From Tetrahymena thermophila SB210 (taxonomy: Eukaryota; Ciliophora; Oligohymenophorea; Hymenostomatida; Tetrahymenidae), in assembly GCF_000189635.1 (NCBI RefSeq), contig NW_002476438.1:186001-250000 (forward strand): a stretch of 64,000 bases of DNA. Reading direction: 5' to 3'. Both the position numbers and the translations under genes were made by a program. Of the stretch, positions 36,828-48,700 are shown piece by piece. The notes below the pieces were generated by a model. It was not told the DNA's origin. It was given only the letters and a program-made list of their open reading frames with translations, and made no database searches. Each line of letters starts with the position of its first letter. The first letter of the stretch is position 1.

Positions 36828-38465
36828 AATTCAAAAAGATTTTTTAAATAAAGTGGTAGGTAGTGAATTTGAACAAACCAACATAAAATAATTTAATAAT
36901 AATGGAATTCAAATCTTCAATCAGAATTGAATGAAACCATAAACAAAAAAACAAATAAACAAACATGGATTGCTTTCTTATACTTAAAAATTAACTATAT
37001 ATATATTAATATTTATAAATCTAAATATATCTTATTTGCTAGGATATGTGTGCATTTATTTATTTACACTTCTTTTTAATTAATTGAATTATAGTCTATC
37101 TAAATAACTTAACACCTCCTCCACTAGAATCATAATTATATGCAATAAAAACTTTCAATGGTCAAAAAGTATTTAGGATACCGATTAATTATATTTTTAA
37201 AACCTCAAAATATACTTTTTTTTTATTGATTGATTGGTTCACATAATACTTATCAAGAAGATTGATTTATTGTCGTTCCATAAAAATATTTGTGGTAAAA
37301 AAGATAATTAGTTACTTTCATCCATAAACATAGTTAATTAGTTAGTTAGTTAGTTATTAAACAAAATATTAAAATAAGTAATAAGCAATTAGTCTATAAA
37401 TAAATAACAAGTTTTTACTTCAGAGATTTTATTATTAATTAGTGTTTTCATATTATATATTTATTCATATTAACTATTCTATTTCTTTAAGATTTACATC
37501 CTTCCAATATGTTTCATTTAAATTAACATTTTATCTAATAATTTATTTATATATTTAATCAATGATAAAATAATAGAAAATACTTTTTTATTTCAAATAA
37601 CTTTTGATACTATTATGCCAATTTTTTAATTTTTATTTTTATATTCTTAATGAAGATGTGCTAATCTACTATTTTTGCTATTTGGTTTAAGACAGACAAA
37701 TAATGTTATATTATTAACTACATTTGTATAATGAGGTTTTATTAAATTCATTTATTATTATTATTTTTTGTTATCATAATAAATTTTCAACTTTTACCTT
37801 TTTTATTTTATTATTTATTTATATTCAATTTTATGTTATTTTATTAAATTTACTTTTATCATAGATATTTGTTTATTTATTTTCTCAGGTTTAAAAAATA
37901 AATTACTCCAAATAAAATGTTTTCTTTTTAGAACTGAATGTAAGACATTTATTGTAAGTAAAAAGTAAACAAAAGGAATAAATTTAATAATACTAAAATG
38001 AGCAAATAAATTAAATTTTATCAAGAAATTTCATTTCTTATATATATTTCACCTTGAAATAAAATATATAAAATAAATAAATGATTAATATACTTTAAGT
38101 TTGTTTTTTAAATAATAGTTTAATTTGATTTATTCTATTTAAAATGTTTAATTTTAATATTTTATGTTGATCATTGTTTGATTTTTTATTTTTATGTTTA
38201 TTAAGTCATTTTTAAGCTTTCAATTTGTTTTTTTTTATAAAAGTCCATTATTAGAAATATGCTTGAAAAAATATTAATTAATCAGCTTAATTAATTTACA
38301 AACATTTTCTTATTGAAATATTTTTCATAATTATTATTAAAAAATAAAGAAATAAATAATTGAGTAATTCAGCAAATTATTATCAGTCAGTTTCAAAGAA
38401 TTATTTATTTTGTTGTTTGATTATTATTGAAATGCAAAAACTAATTAACTAAATTTAATTTTGAC
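36828..38465. other. Convergent intergenic region
   Basis: 1.6 kb of AT-rich sequence between two genes that converge. A short (TTAG)n run is at about 37336-37355. No coding frame longer than expected by chance stands out. Confidence 0.45.
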
Positions 38466-41400
38466 TCATTGTTTAGTTTGATCTTACTAACTTGCTCTAT
38501 CATTAAAATATTTACCAAATAATGTTGGAGAGGTATTCATTAGAATAAGATTTTGGGGTGCATTATTACTAATAAAGTTGTTTTGTTATTAATTTACAAA
38601 TTAAATATTCTTCTACTTAGCCTTATATTATTCTCTTATACTCTTTAAATCTTGCTTTTGTTGAATTTAATTTTATTATAACAGCTACTACTATTATTAT
38701 TATAACTATTATTGTTAGTTTTATATTTATTACATATGCTATTATTGCTATTGTTATTACAAGAGTTATTGTTAGAGAATTTGTTGCTGTTACTGCTAAA
38801 TGAAATTCTGATGACTGGTATTACTATTTTAATTATTTTCATGGAGTGAAATTCCTCTGTTTAATTGCTGATTATTTGGTTGAGAATTCTGCTAAAAAAC
38901 TTATAATTAAGAGAAGTTTTCACCAAGATTATCAAAAGACTTATTTGAATACCTGCCAAAATAATCTCTTTCATTTAAACTAGAGTTACTATTTTAAGAT
39001 AGTTAAAGTGCTTGCTATTACTATTATTATGCCTATCCAACAATCTAAGTAAATAACATTCTACCATTACTATAGCTATTATTGTTACTGCTGTTATTCA
39101 TGCTGATGTTATTTTAATTATTATTATTATTTTTAGCAACCAGAAATTCAGGAGAGGCTGCATCTTCAAATGTCTCCTTACTAAAATTAGTAATTAGTTA
39201 AATCTAGTCCAGGTCTGATTTATTTTTTTTATTGACAGGAGTAGCTGATTTTTATTATTATTACTATTATTGGCAGGATTGAAGTTGGTTTTGTTGCTAT
39301 TATTACTGAAGAGCAAAATCATTTTAATTAAGAACAGAGTAAGGTGACTGAGAAGTGTAAATCAGATCAACACTTTTCTGTTCAAACCTGTTAATTTTAT
39401 TTCTTACACTGCCGATTTCTTCTACATTTAATCCAGCATTTTGATAATTTTAAGTTTATTGGGCATTTAACAAATTTACATAATTTCCATTATTTAAATT
39501 ATTGTTAATATTGTTATTAGTATTATTATTGTTAATCACATTATCATTATTGTTGGTGTTAATATTGATAGAAGAATTTTAAACTTACTGAAGTTAAAGT
39601 AGTTGCTCATTTGATTTTATTGGTTGAAAGTGATAATTATTTTGCTGATTATAACCTATCCTTGGGCTATTTCTAGCAGTGACAGATTAGATATGTTATT
39701 CAAAAGAAGGGCCATCTATATTTATTTACAATGGAGTTTTAGATCTTGATTGAAAATCATTTTGTTAATTATTTTGATTGTTTTAGAATTATTTTTAATA
39801 TTACATGAATTGATTTTACATGCTAGAAAAATTATTAACATTCTAATAAAGCTATTAATTATTATCTGATAATATTTCATCATCATTTGAAATTGCCTAA
39901 TCATCATTTTATTGATTCATCATTTTATTTTCAAATTAATCTTTGAATTTAGAGAAATGTTATGATTTTACTTCATTCTAATTTTTGAAGGTTAATTCAT
40001 AGTGATTTGGAATAATAGCAGAATGAGTGTGTTATAGTTGTTAAGACTGCTATTGTTAATGTATTTGCTGCTTCTAAATTAAATTATTTTACAAACTTAA
40101 ATTATGAAGCGAGTGACCAAATTATTGCTAAATATTATTACTGTTTCTCAAAGGTCTCTAGGAAGATTAAATTTATAAAATATTTGGAATTTTTGCTTAG
40201 TTATTAACATTATTTGAATTCTTGGAATCTATTTAATTGTTTGTCAGATCGTTATTGATTACATAATTTGCCTGAGAATCTGTTATATTTCCTGATACTT
40301 AATTATTACCCTATGCCATTTTAATGTAATCATATCCGTAAGCTTACATGTTACCTTCTAATAAAAGTTATCTTATTTGCATGTTTCTGATTTATTATTA
40401 AAACTCTTTTTAGTCCTAATATTCTTCGTTTTATCTGAAATATATGTGATTTTATGTTATGTTTTATTCACTTTCAGCTGAAATGACACTCTATTGGTCA
40501 ATTATTTAGGTGTAGGATCCTCTAGATTAATCTTAATTATTTTTATCTTCTCCAATATCAGCCACATTATTTTCCTGTATTCCAAGTTCTGAAAGCTTTT
40601 CTTGTAGATTTTAAAGTTTTTCTTTTACTGTTTGTCTAAAATATGAAAAAAATCAATAAAATAAAAAATAAATAAATAAATAAATGATAAAAATAAATTA
40701 CTCCATTTAAATTAAGTGAGTATATTCTTCTTTTTGGTTTTAATACTCCTTAATAGACTCTAAATATAGTTGTCTTTATTCGTTTTTTTCATCTAACAAG
40801 TTTGATAAATTTTCATGAGGACTTATTACAAAAATATAATCTGCATCTTCTATTTAAAATGAAATTTAAGAATATTGATCCTATAGAGAGTATCTTCTCT
40901 TTTATTATATTTTCTCAATTTCTTCTTTTTGTAGCTCTTTTCGAACATTTTTAATATTTTCTATTTTATTTCTTTGCTTTTAATTTATTGTAAAAAATTT
41001 TTATAATTCTTTCTGGTAATCATTGATTCTCTCATAGTAAGAATCTATTTTTTTAATCTTATTTTCATGTTATTTCTGTAATATTTTATACTCTGCTCTT
41101 TTAATAATCAAAGATTTCTTTTTCTTTTTTATCTATTGAGCAACAACATTAATTTATTATTAAATTATATTTTCTTCCTCGTTAGTTATTTTCATGAATT
41201 CTTAATATTAAAGCTATTCTTTTTCTATTATTTTTAGCTTCTCTATTAAAACTAGTTATTTTAATTAAAAATATTTAAATTATTTAATTGTAAATTAGAA
41301 ATTCTTCTTTTAATGTTTTCAAAAAAAAGTAAATTTATTTTAAATAAATTTAAATTCAAAAAAAATATTTGCATTAAATTATCATTTTAAAAGATTAACT

Positions 41401-44400
41401 TATAATTTGCAATTTACTTATTAAAAATTTAAAACCTTCAAAAAATCTAATATTATTTTAAATTAATTTAAATTCAAACAAGTATTTGCATTAAATTTCC
41501 ATTTTAAAAGATTAACTTATAATTTGCAATTAATTTACTTATTAAAAATTTAAAACCTTCAAAAAATCTAATATAATTTTAAATAAATTTAATTAAAACA
41601 AATATTTGCATTAAATTATCAATTTAAAAGATTAACTCATCATTTGCAATTTATTTATTAATAAATAATTAAAACCTTGAAAAGTCTAATATAATTTTAA
41701 ATAGATATAAATTCAAGCAAATTATGAGCATTAAATTATCATTTTAAAATTATCCTTTGCAATTTAATTATTAAAATTTATTGTATAGAAAAAATCTAAT
41801 AATTTAGATTAAAATTAAATTCAAAGTAAATATTTTTGATAAATTGTTGCTTTAAAAGAATAGATTTTTTTATTTTTTACAATTTTTTGTTGAAAATTTA
41901 AAATTTTATTAGGTAAATTGTTTGAAAAATTAAGAAAAAATAGAATGTTTATGTAAGAAATGAATAAATTGATAATTATATATATTTACTTACAATCATT
42001 TTTGACTTTCAAAGCAATCCTTTCATCTTCTACTTATCTTCTAGACTGATTTATATTCTAAAGGGCTAATTAGACTCTTTGCTCATCATAAGAGATTTTA
42101 TTTTTTAAATCATTGATTACCTATTAAAGCTTTTATATTTCAAGCTGACTTTGTTGAGCCATTAAAATCTAATCATTGTTAATAGCTTATAGTTAATTTG
42201 TTCCTTATTATGACTATATCTGCTAAAAAGCTTACTATTCCATATTTTTATTAAATTGAGACTTTAAATTACTTTGGTTTTATTGCAATACAGTTAATTA
42301 TTGCATAATTTCAGATGGCTACTTTTATAATACTTGTTAGGAATTTTGTTATAGAATTGGCTGCTAATTATTTAATTGTTAATATTGGTTTTACTAAGAA
42401 ACTTATTGTTACTATGGAATTTGTTAATTTTGTAAAGGTGTGCTATTCGAAATATGAGCTTAGCTATTGCTTGGAATGTTTGTATTAGAGGGTTACTGTT
42501 TTTATTACTTTTGCTATTTTGAGTTATTCTAAAACATTTTAAACATTCTATTGGTATTGGCTTAATTAACTTTTTAAGAATGAAATTGAGAAACAGGAAC
42601 CTAAGACAATTGTTGTTGATATAATTGGAAGTGCCCTTAATTAGTCTACTCTGGAGCATGACTGAATCCTCTTTCTTCTATTTTAAAAATTTAAATTTTA
42701 TGTATGCGAAATAAATAGATTCAAATTTAATTGATTTCATAAAATTAATTAAAAATTGGTCTGTTTTGTATGTAGTATTCTTTCTTATTTCTCATAAATC
42801 TTTCTTTATCTTATTTATTATCAAAATTTTAAAAATACATTGATAATTTCTTATGGTATTTTTATTAGTATTTTAAAATTCTCCCTAAATTTATTTATTA
42901 ATTAATTGACTTCAATTTAAAATTTTTTTTTTTTACTGATATTCGCTTAGTTTAGCTGTCTGAATGGAGGATATAAGTCTCTTCGTTTAGTGGACTCCAA
43001 ATCATCAAATGACTTCTTTTTGTAGTGACCTTAAATATCAATCAATTATTCTATATCTTCATCAGTTTGTTCTAGCATTCTTTAATATTCCTTATCTTTC
43101 CATAGTTAAAAGTTAATAATAGATTGATTGATTGATTGATTATTGCAAAATTTTTTAATCAAAAATGAAATATTTTTACAATAAACAAAATTTTAACTAT
43201 TTACCTGGGTTGTTTTATTTAGATGAATTTGTTTGCATTGTATTGTCTGTATTCATTCTTTTTTTCCCTTCATCTTATTGCTGTATTTGCTTGATTCTAC
43301 TGCTAAAATGCTTTGGGCTTATATTATTTGGATTATTATTTTATTGCTGTTTAAACTAAGACTAATTTTGTTGCTCATTTAGCTACTTTTAAATTGCATG
43401 GTTGATATTCTAATTACCATTTTTTATCTAATGCCTAAACTAAACTTTATAGTAAACATAGCCAATAACTGCGTTATCTTAGCTTACAATTTGCTTTTTG
43501 ATTGTCTGCTATGATTGAACAGTTAATACATCTAATGCAGCTTATCCAATCTATTCAAAATATTAAACAATTAGTTAACATTGTATAAACTTCTCATCTA
43601 ATTTAATCTAATATTTAATCTTATTACCAAAATTTTATTTTAAAACTAGCTCGGTGACTGCTAAGGAGGAAGCTGATTTACATGATAAAGTTTCATAAAC
43701 AATTTATTCATTTATTGTAAATTGCAGCAATCAAATTCAAAAAACTTTTATAAAAGAAAAAAAAGGCAGGTTAATTATTTTTAAAAGATGAAGTTTTTAA
43801 AGAATAAAAGATAATTTATGAATTTACTTCATTGAATATTGCATTGTATGGATCTCGATACTAGTTAGTGGCATTAAACTTAATCTGGTTACCTAGTTAA
43901 AGTGAGAAAGAGGGCTAAAAAGACTTGATATTAATATTAGATGATATTTCTGTCCTCAAAACCTCTACTTAAATGGATTCGATATCAAATATGTTCTGCA
44001 ACTGAATGGCTTAATTCTGCTGTGACTTAAATTCATCTTTAATCCCATTTAACTTCTTCTGTAAAAATAGATTTCCATGGTCAGCAGATGTCATTTCCTG
44101 CTTTTTGTTATTTTCCTTTACAGAAATTCTCTATATTAATATATTGCTGCTTAATCTCTCGCTTTTAATGTGACTAACTTACTTGCTTGCTTGCTTTAAT
44201 TTATCAAATCCTAACTCCAAAAAAATCAGATTTAATAAATTGCTTTTCACAAACGCTATCAAAAATCATTTAATGCACCCAATTAGTATTTTTATTTACT
44301 GTTTATTATTTTTGTTTTCATAATAATCTTTGTCATCGCTTCACTCATAGCCTTTTGTATAAAGCCAATTAAACTACTCTTCAACTCACAAATCCCAATA

Positions 44401-44429
44401 AAATTTTGAAAAAATTTAGTCATTTACAT
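38466..44429 (-). CDS. Coiled-coil protein with possible C2-like N-terminus and Gln/Asn-rich prion-like tail
   Basis: The start ATG TAA ATG ACT at 44429 reads MQMTKFFQNF. Early exons (to ~43800) contain RDPYNAIFNE then FFEFDCCNLQQMNKLFMKLY, which looks like the Asp-loop and strand of a C2 domain. Next is an NKIKYQIKLDEKFIQ block, an LWKDKEYQRMLEQTDEDIE exon (~43080), a Gln/Asn-rich exon with LEIQKLQQVINDLKNK (~42100), an intron full of tandem repeats, and a ~200-residue Lys/Glu coiled coil (41250-40700). The last exon (~40635-38466) is ~720 codons of Asn/Gln/Ser-rich sequence, with long mixed CAA/TAA/TAG glutamine runs, ending DQTKQ then TGA 38468-38466. Two single-base frame breaks occur at A-homopolymers (43629-43632 and 44261-44265). 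Exact internal junctions are uncertain. Function is unknown; a scaffold or condensate-forming protein is one inference. Confidence 0.65.
38652..38800 (-). repeat. Polyglutamine tract encoded largely by reassigned stop codons
   Basis: Near the end of the Q/N-rich gene, about 50 codons are mostly glutamine. They are written as TAA, TAG, CAA and CAG in mixed order, with scattered Leu, Ile, Met, His and Asn. On the plus strand this appears as TTA/CTA/TTG runs. Mixed codons make the tract less prone to slippage than a pure triplet repeat. Confidence 0.8.
41335..41850. repeat. Tandem repeat, ~119-bp unit, about 4 copies, in an intron
   Basis: The sequence TATTTGCATTAAATTATCATTTTAAAAG recurs at about 41365, 41484, 41604 and 41724, with TTTAAAACCTTCAAAAAATCTAATA between copies. 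The unit is therefore close to 119-120 bp. The first two copies are nearly identical and later ones decay. The array lies between coding exons of the Q/N-rich gene. Confidence 0.8.
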
Positions 44430-45767
44430 AAACTTTTGTTAAACCAAAGCCATACAAAATAAATAAATAAATTGATAGAGTATTATTGTAAATTTCTAAT
44501 AAAAAATAAATTCATTAAAATACATATTTATTTATTTATACATTTAATAAGTTTTCGATATCTAAAGTGAAATTTAATGTTTATTATAAAATATATTTCA
44601 AAAAATTATAATCTCACCTAATTTTTGAAACTGTTTTCAGATTAATATTTGATTTAAAATAAAAGCAACAATCAAACAAATTGGAAAGATATTTTATATA
44701 AATTCTTCAATCAATCATTGAAAAAAGTTAAAATTTGAAACTCGTTTATTATATTAATTAAGTTATTATTACATTTTTAATACTAAAAAAGATTAATAAA
44801 GATATATATTGATAGATTTATTGCCTATTTTCTAAAGTCCTAACACTAATACTTTCTTTAGTGCTTATTAATAATAATTTTTGTTTCAAAACTTATTTAG
44901 CCATTTTTTATTTGTGTGGACTATTTTTATAAGTTTTGAAAGAAATTTACATTTTATAATGGAGCAATAATTTTTGTTAAAAAAATTTATCGAAACAAAT
45001 TAAGCTAAAAAAATATTTTGATTTGAAGTGAATTTAATAAAATACAAATATACTGACTGTTATAATATGAAAACTAGATAATAATTGATTCATTTAATAA
45101 CCTTAAACTTGTAAAAATAAATATTACATAAATTTAAATTATTGTATTAAGATTTTGATAATTAAATTTTATAATGAAGCAATAAATTTTCTTAAAAAAT
45201 TTATCATAACAAATGAAAACTAAAATATTTTGATTTGAAATAAATTTTAATTAAATTTAATAAAATACAAAGATATTTAATAATATGAAGACTTTTTAAT
45301 AATTGATTGATTTTAAAAACCAGAAACTTGTAAAAATATTACTTAAATTTTAATTATTGTGTTAAATTTTGACAATTAAATTTAAAATATAGCAATAATT
45401 TTTGTTAAAAATTTATGAAAACAAATTAGACTAAAATATTTTGATTTGAAGTAAATTTAATAAAATAAATACAAAGATAGTTTATAATATGAAAACTACA
45501 TAATAATTTATTGATTCATTTTAATAACCCGAAACTTGTAAAAATATTGCTTAAATTTAAATTATTGTATTAAGATTTTGACAATAAATCATCAAGTGTT
45601 TTCTTTTAAAATAAAAATAGATTAATTAATGAATAAAATATATTGAATAAATAAATTACTTTAATTGTTTTTATTTTTTCTATAGTGACCTTTTGAGTAT
45701 TTTCTTATTCCCTGATTAAATAAAATTAAAATTCATGATATATTTATTTACTTATTTCTAATTATTT
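44430..45767. other. Intergenic between Q/N-rich gene and DNA polymerase alpha gene
   Basis: Holds the 5' flank of the Q/N-rich gene and the 3' flank of the polymerase gene. About half of it is the ~212-bp tandem repeat array listed separately. No coding frame is seen. Confidence 0.5.
44950..45590. repeat. Tandem repeat, ~212-bp unit, three copies
   Basis: AAAATATTTTGATTTGAA recurs at about 45010, 45223 and 45434, each preceded by a TAATTTTTGTTAAAAA-like segment and followed by ACTTGTAAAAATATTAC and TTAAATTATTGTATTAAG. Three degenerate copies, wholly intergenic. Confidence 0.75.
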
Positions 45768-48700
45768 TCAAATTTACTCTTTTGTGATATCAAACATAGC
45801 TTGAATAGAAAGAAGCTTTTAGTTCAAAGTGAAGCTACTCATTTTTTATTATTTGGCTTTTCCTACTAAAGAAATTTAGTGAGTATATTCAAATTCTTCA
45901 TTATCAATTTGAATTGCATTTTCTTCAAAATTTCTAATTAACTCTTTAACAACAAGAGCTATTTTATTTTTAAGTTAAATATAAATATCGTTTCCACACT
46001 TGCATTTTAGAATCGAAGCAGCATCTGCATTTTCTTCAAGAATACCTAAAAACAAGAAAGTTTGATCACACTTCTTACAATCTACCAATACACGAGGAAT
46101 AGATGTTAAAAATTGATTTCTTTTACTCTTCAAGTTAAGTACATTTTCAGCATTTAGTTCATTATTTCTAAATTAATTTTAGATTAAAAGTTAATATTAT
46201 AATAAATTAATCTTGTTTTTTTTACTAACTAACATGCTAGACAGAGTAGTGAACTTCAAGAATACTTGCAATTTCTTAAAGATTAATACCCTCGATTACT
46301 TCTAACATTCTCTTTATTGGTTCAAAAAGTTAAAATCTCTTATAGTATTATAAGTCTATTTCCAAACTTTTACTTTAAGTGATAAATTCTTAAGGACTAT
46401 AAGCCTTATCTACTAATCTGCTCTGTTAAATTAAATAATAAATTAATAAAGTATTTCATAAAAATAAAAATATCTTTTAGTCTCTAAGCAATTTTTTAAA
46501 CAAAATTTCTTCTTAAAGGTTTATTTATTGTTATAAAAAATTTTTCCATTATAATTTTAGCTTTTTTTGAAGAAATATTTTTAAAATTAGCATCATAAAA
46601 ATGTTCAATTTTATTGTGTTTTTAATGTTAAATTTAAATAAAAAGCTTTATTTATTTTTATTTTTTTCAAGAATAGCAAAATAATAATTTTTAATAAAAT
46701 ATTATCTAAATGTTTTATTTGAATTTAGTAATAAATTGTCCTCTCTTGCATTTACAATAACCACCACTTTTCTCTTTAAATATTAACCATGCATGAATCA
46801 ACGAAAAATAATTTCTAAAAAATATATTTATTATAGAGAAAAACTCTATAAAGGATACTTATTTTTTATATCTAATCTTCATTTAGATTTAACAATCTTA
46901 GAGACCAAAAATATTATTTATTTTATTTTTTGAATTAAAATTAACTAAGAAAGCTTACAGATTATTCATTTTTGCAGATGATATAACTGATAATTTGATT
47001 GACGTATGTTTAAGGGTCAATACCTTTTTCTTAAATGGATCTTTGAGCAACAGCTACGTGAGGAAGGTTCTTTTCACCATATTAATCTACTCTTTTAGTC
47101 AAACGCTTAGTGATATAATAGTTGCTGTTTTTAATGTTCTTTTAATTTATGTCATCATCTATTTATTAATTTAAAGATTAATTATAATAAATAGAATAAA
47201 TTTCAAAATTTTTATTAAATTACTCAGCTAAATCAAATATTTCTTGATATCATCTAACATATTTTCACTGCTTTTGCTCTCTAATATAATTTCTAGGATT
47301 TTATTACCAGCATCTCTGGATAATTAACACCAATCTCTACGAACAACGTCAATACCTAATTATATTATTAAGCCGTATTTATTTTTAATTCTTTATATTA
47401 TTTAATAAATTACCTTTAATTTCTTTTTCTAACTTTTCAGGAGCATTTGTATTTTTTACCTCTTCCCAGTTTGCAACCTTCAAAGTAGCATATTTTTTCT
47501 TTTTGAGTAAAAGCATATTTTTGAACACACCATCAATGTCTAATTAAAGTTTCTTATATTTGCTGTTGACTTTTATTTTTATGCTTAAGCCTGTTTTTAC
47601 TGCTTCAAGGAACTCATTTGTGCCAGGTTTTATCATCAAAGAATCTGTGTCACCATAGATTACAGAATAGCCCATGTCTTCTACAATTTTCTTTGAATCA
47701 AATAGAATATGTCTACCTATAATATCAATAATTTGTATAAATTTTTATGTTCAAATACTGTATAAAATACCTTTAGCTGTAATGAAGGATGCAAGTGGCA
47801 TAGCATAGAAACGAGAAGAGCTGAAACCCAAGCAACCATACATAGAATTAGCAACAAGCTTGAAAGCTTTCTATTTAATATCTAAAGTTTCGATAACTTA
47901 TGGATCTTTTTAGCCTTTGATTTGATTCTTTACAACTTTTCTTTGTTCTACCAAATATTATAAAATTGATGGAAGAGGAGCAATTCCTTTAATAACTTCT
48001 ATGGTAGGAAGAACATCATGAGTTTGAACAATTTATTCATTTTCATTGTCTTCCTCGTCTTCATCTTACATTTTATTCTCTTTAGTATTTTAATTTTTAG
48101 AGTATTAAATAGCAGCCTTTTTATTTCCCAAGAAGGGAGCCATTTGCATTTCAAGAGGTATAGGATCTCTCACGCAAGTAGTAAAGCAAACATTGAATTC
48201 CTATATAATTGAAGGATAAAGAGAGTTGAAATCCAACAGTACGATGTACTCATTATACAAACCTTTTTCAGGTTCAAATACTTAACCACCCTTGTATTTA
48301 TTTTCTTTCTTTTTAGGATTTTTATTTCCTTGAGCTTAATCCTCATCTTCTTCATATTACTTTCTAATCTAAGCATTTTTGTGTTTCTTTTTATATGATT
48401 CTGGTAGATTTTTAAAATTATCAGGATAAACGTAATTCAGCTTTAATTAATTATATTTAATAAATTATTAATAATGTAATTTTTAGTTAGTTCAATAATT
48501 ACTTAATTAAACTTATGAAGGAGAAGCATTTCGTTTCTTTCTGCTCTTTAGTTTTATAGGGAACCCATCCAAATGTTACCACAAATTGAAGTAAGTTACT
48601 TAGTAAGAGGAACAATTTGTAAATGGTACATGATCCTAAGTGCATAATCAATATCCTAATATGTGTCATCTACCAAACTGTTAAGCAATTTATAAGTAGC

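Noticed and set aside
42372..42659. Minus-strand frame MLQSRLIKGTSNYINNN...
   Set aside because: The overlapping frame with TAA/TAG as Gln gives a continuous Q/N-rich segment that joins the coiled coil at LEIQKLQQVINDLK. This frame leads nowhere.
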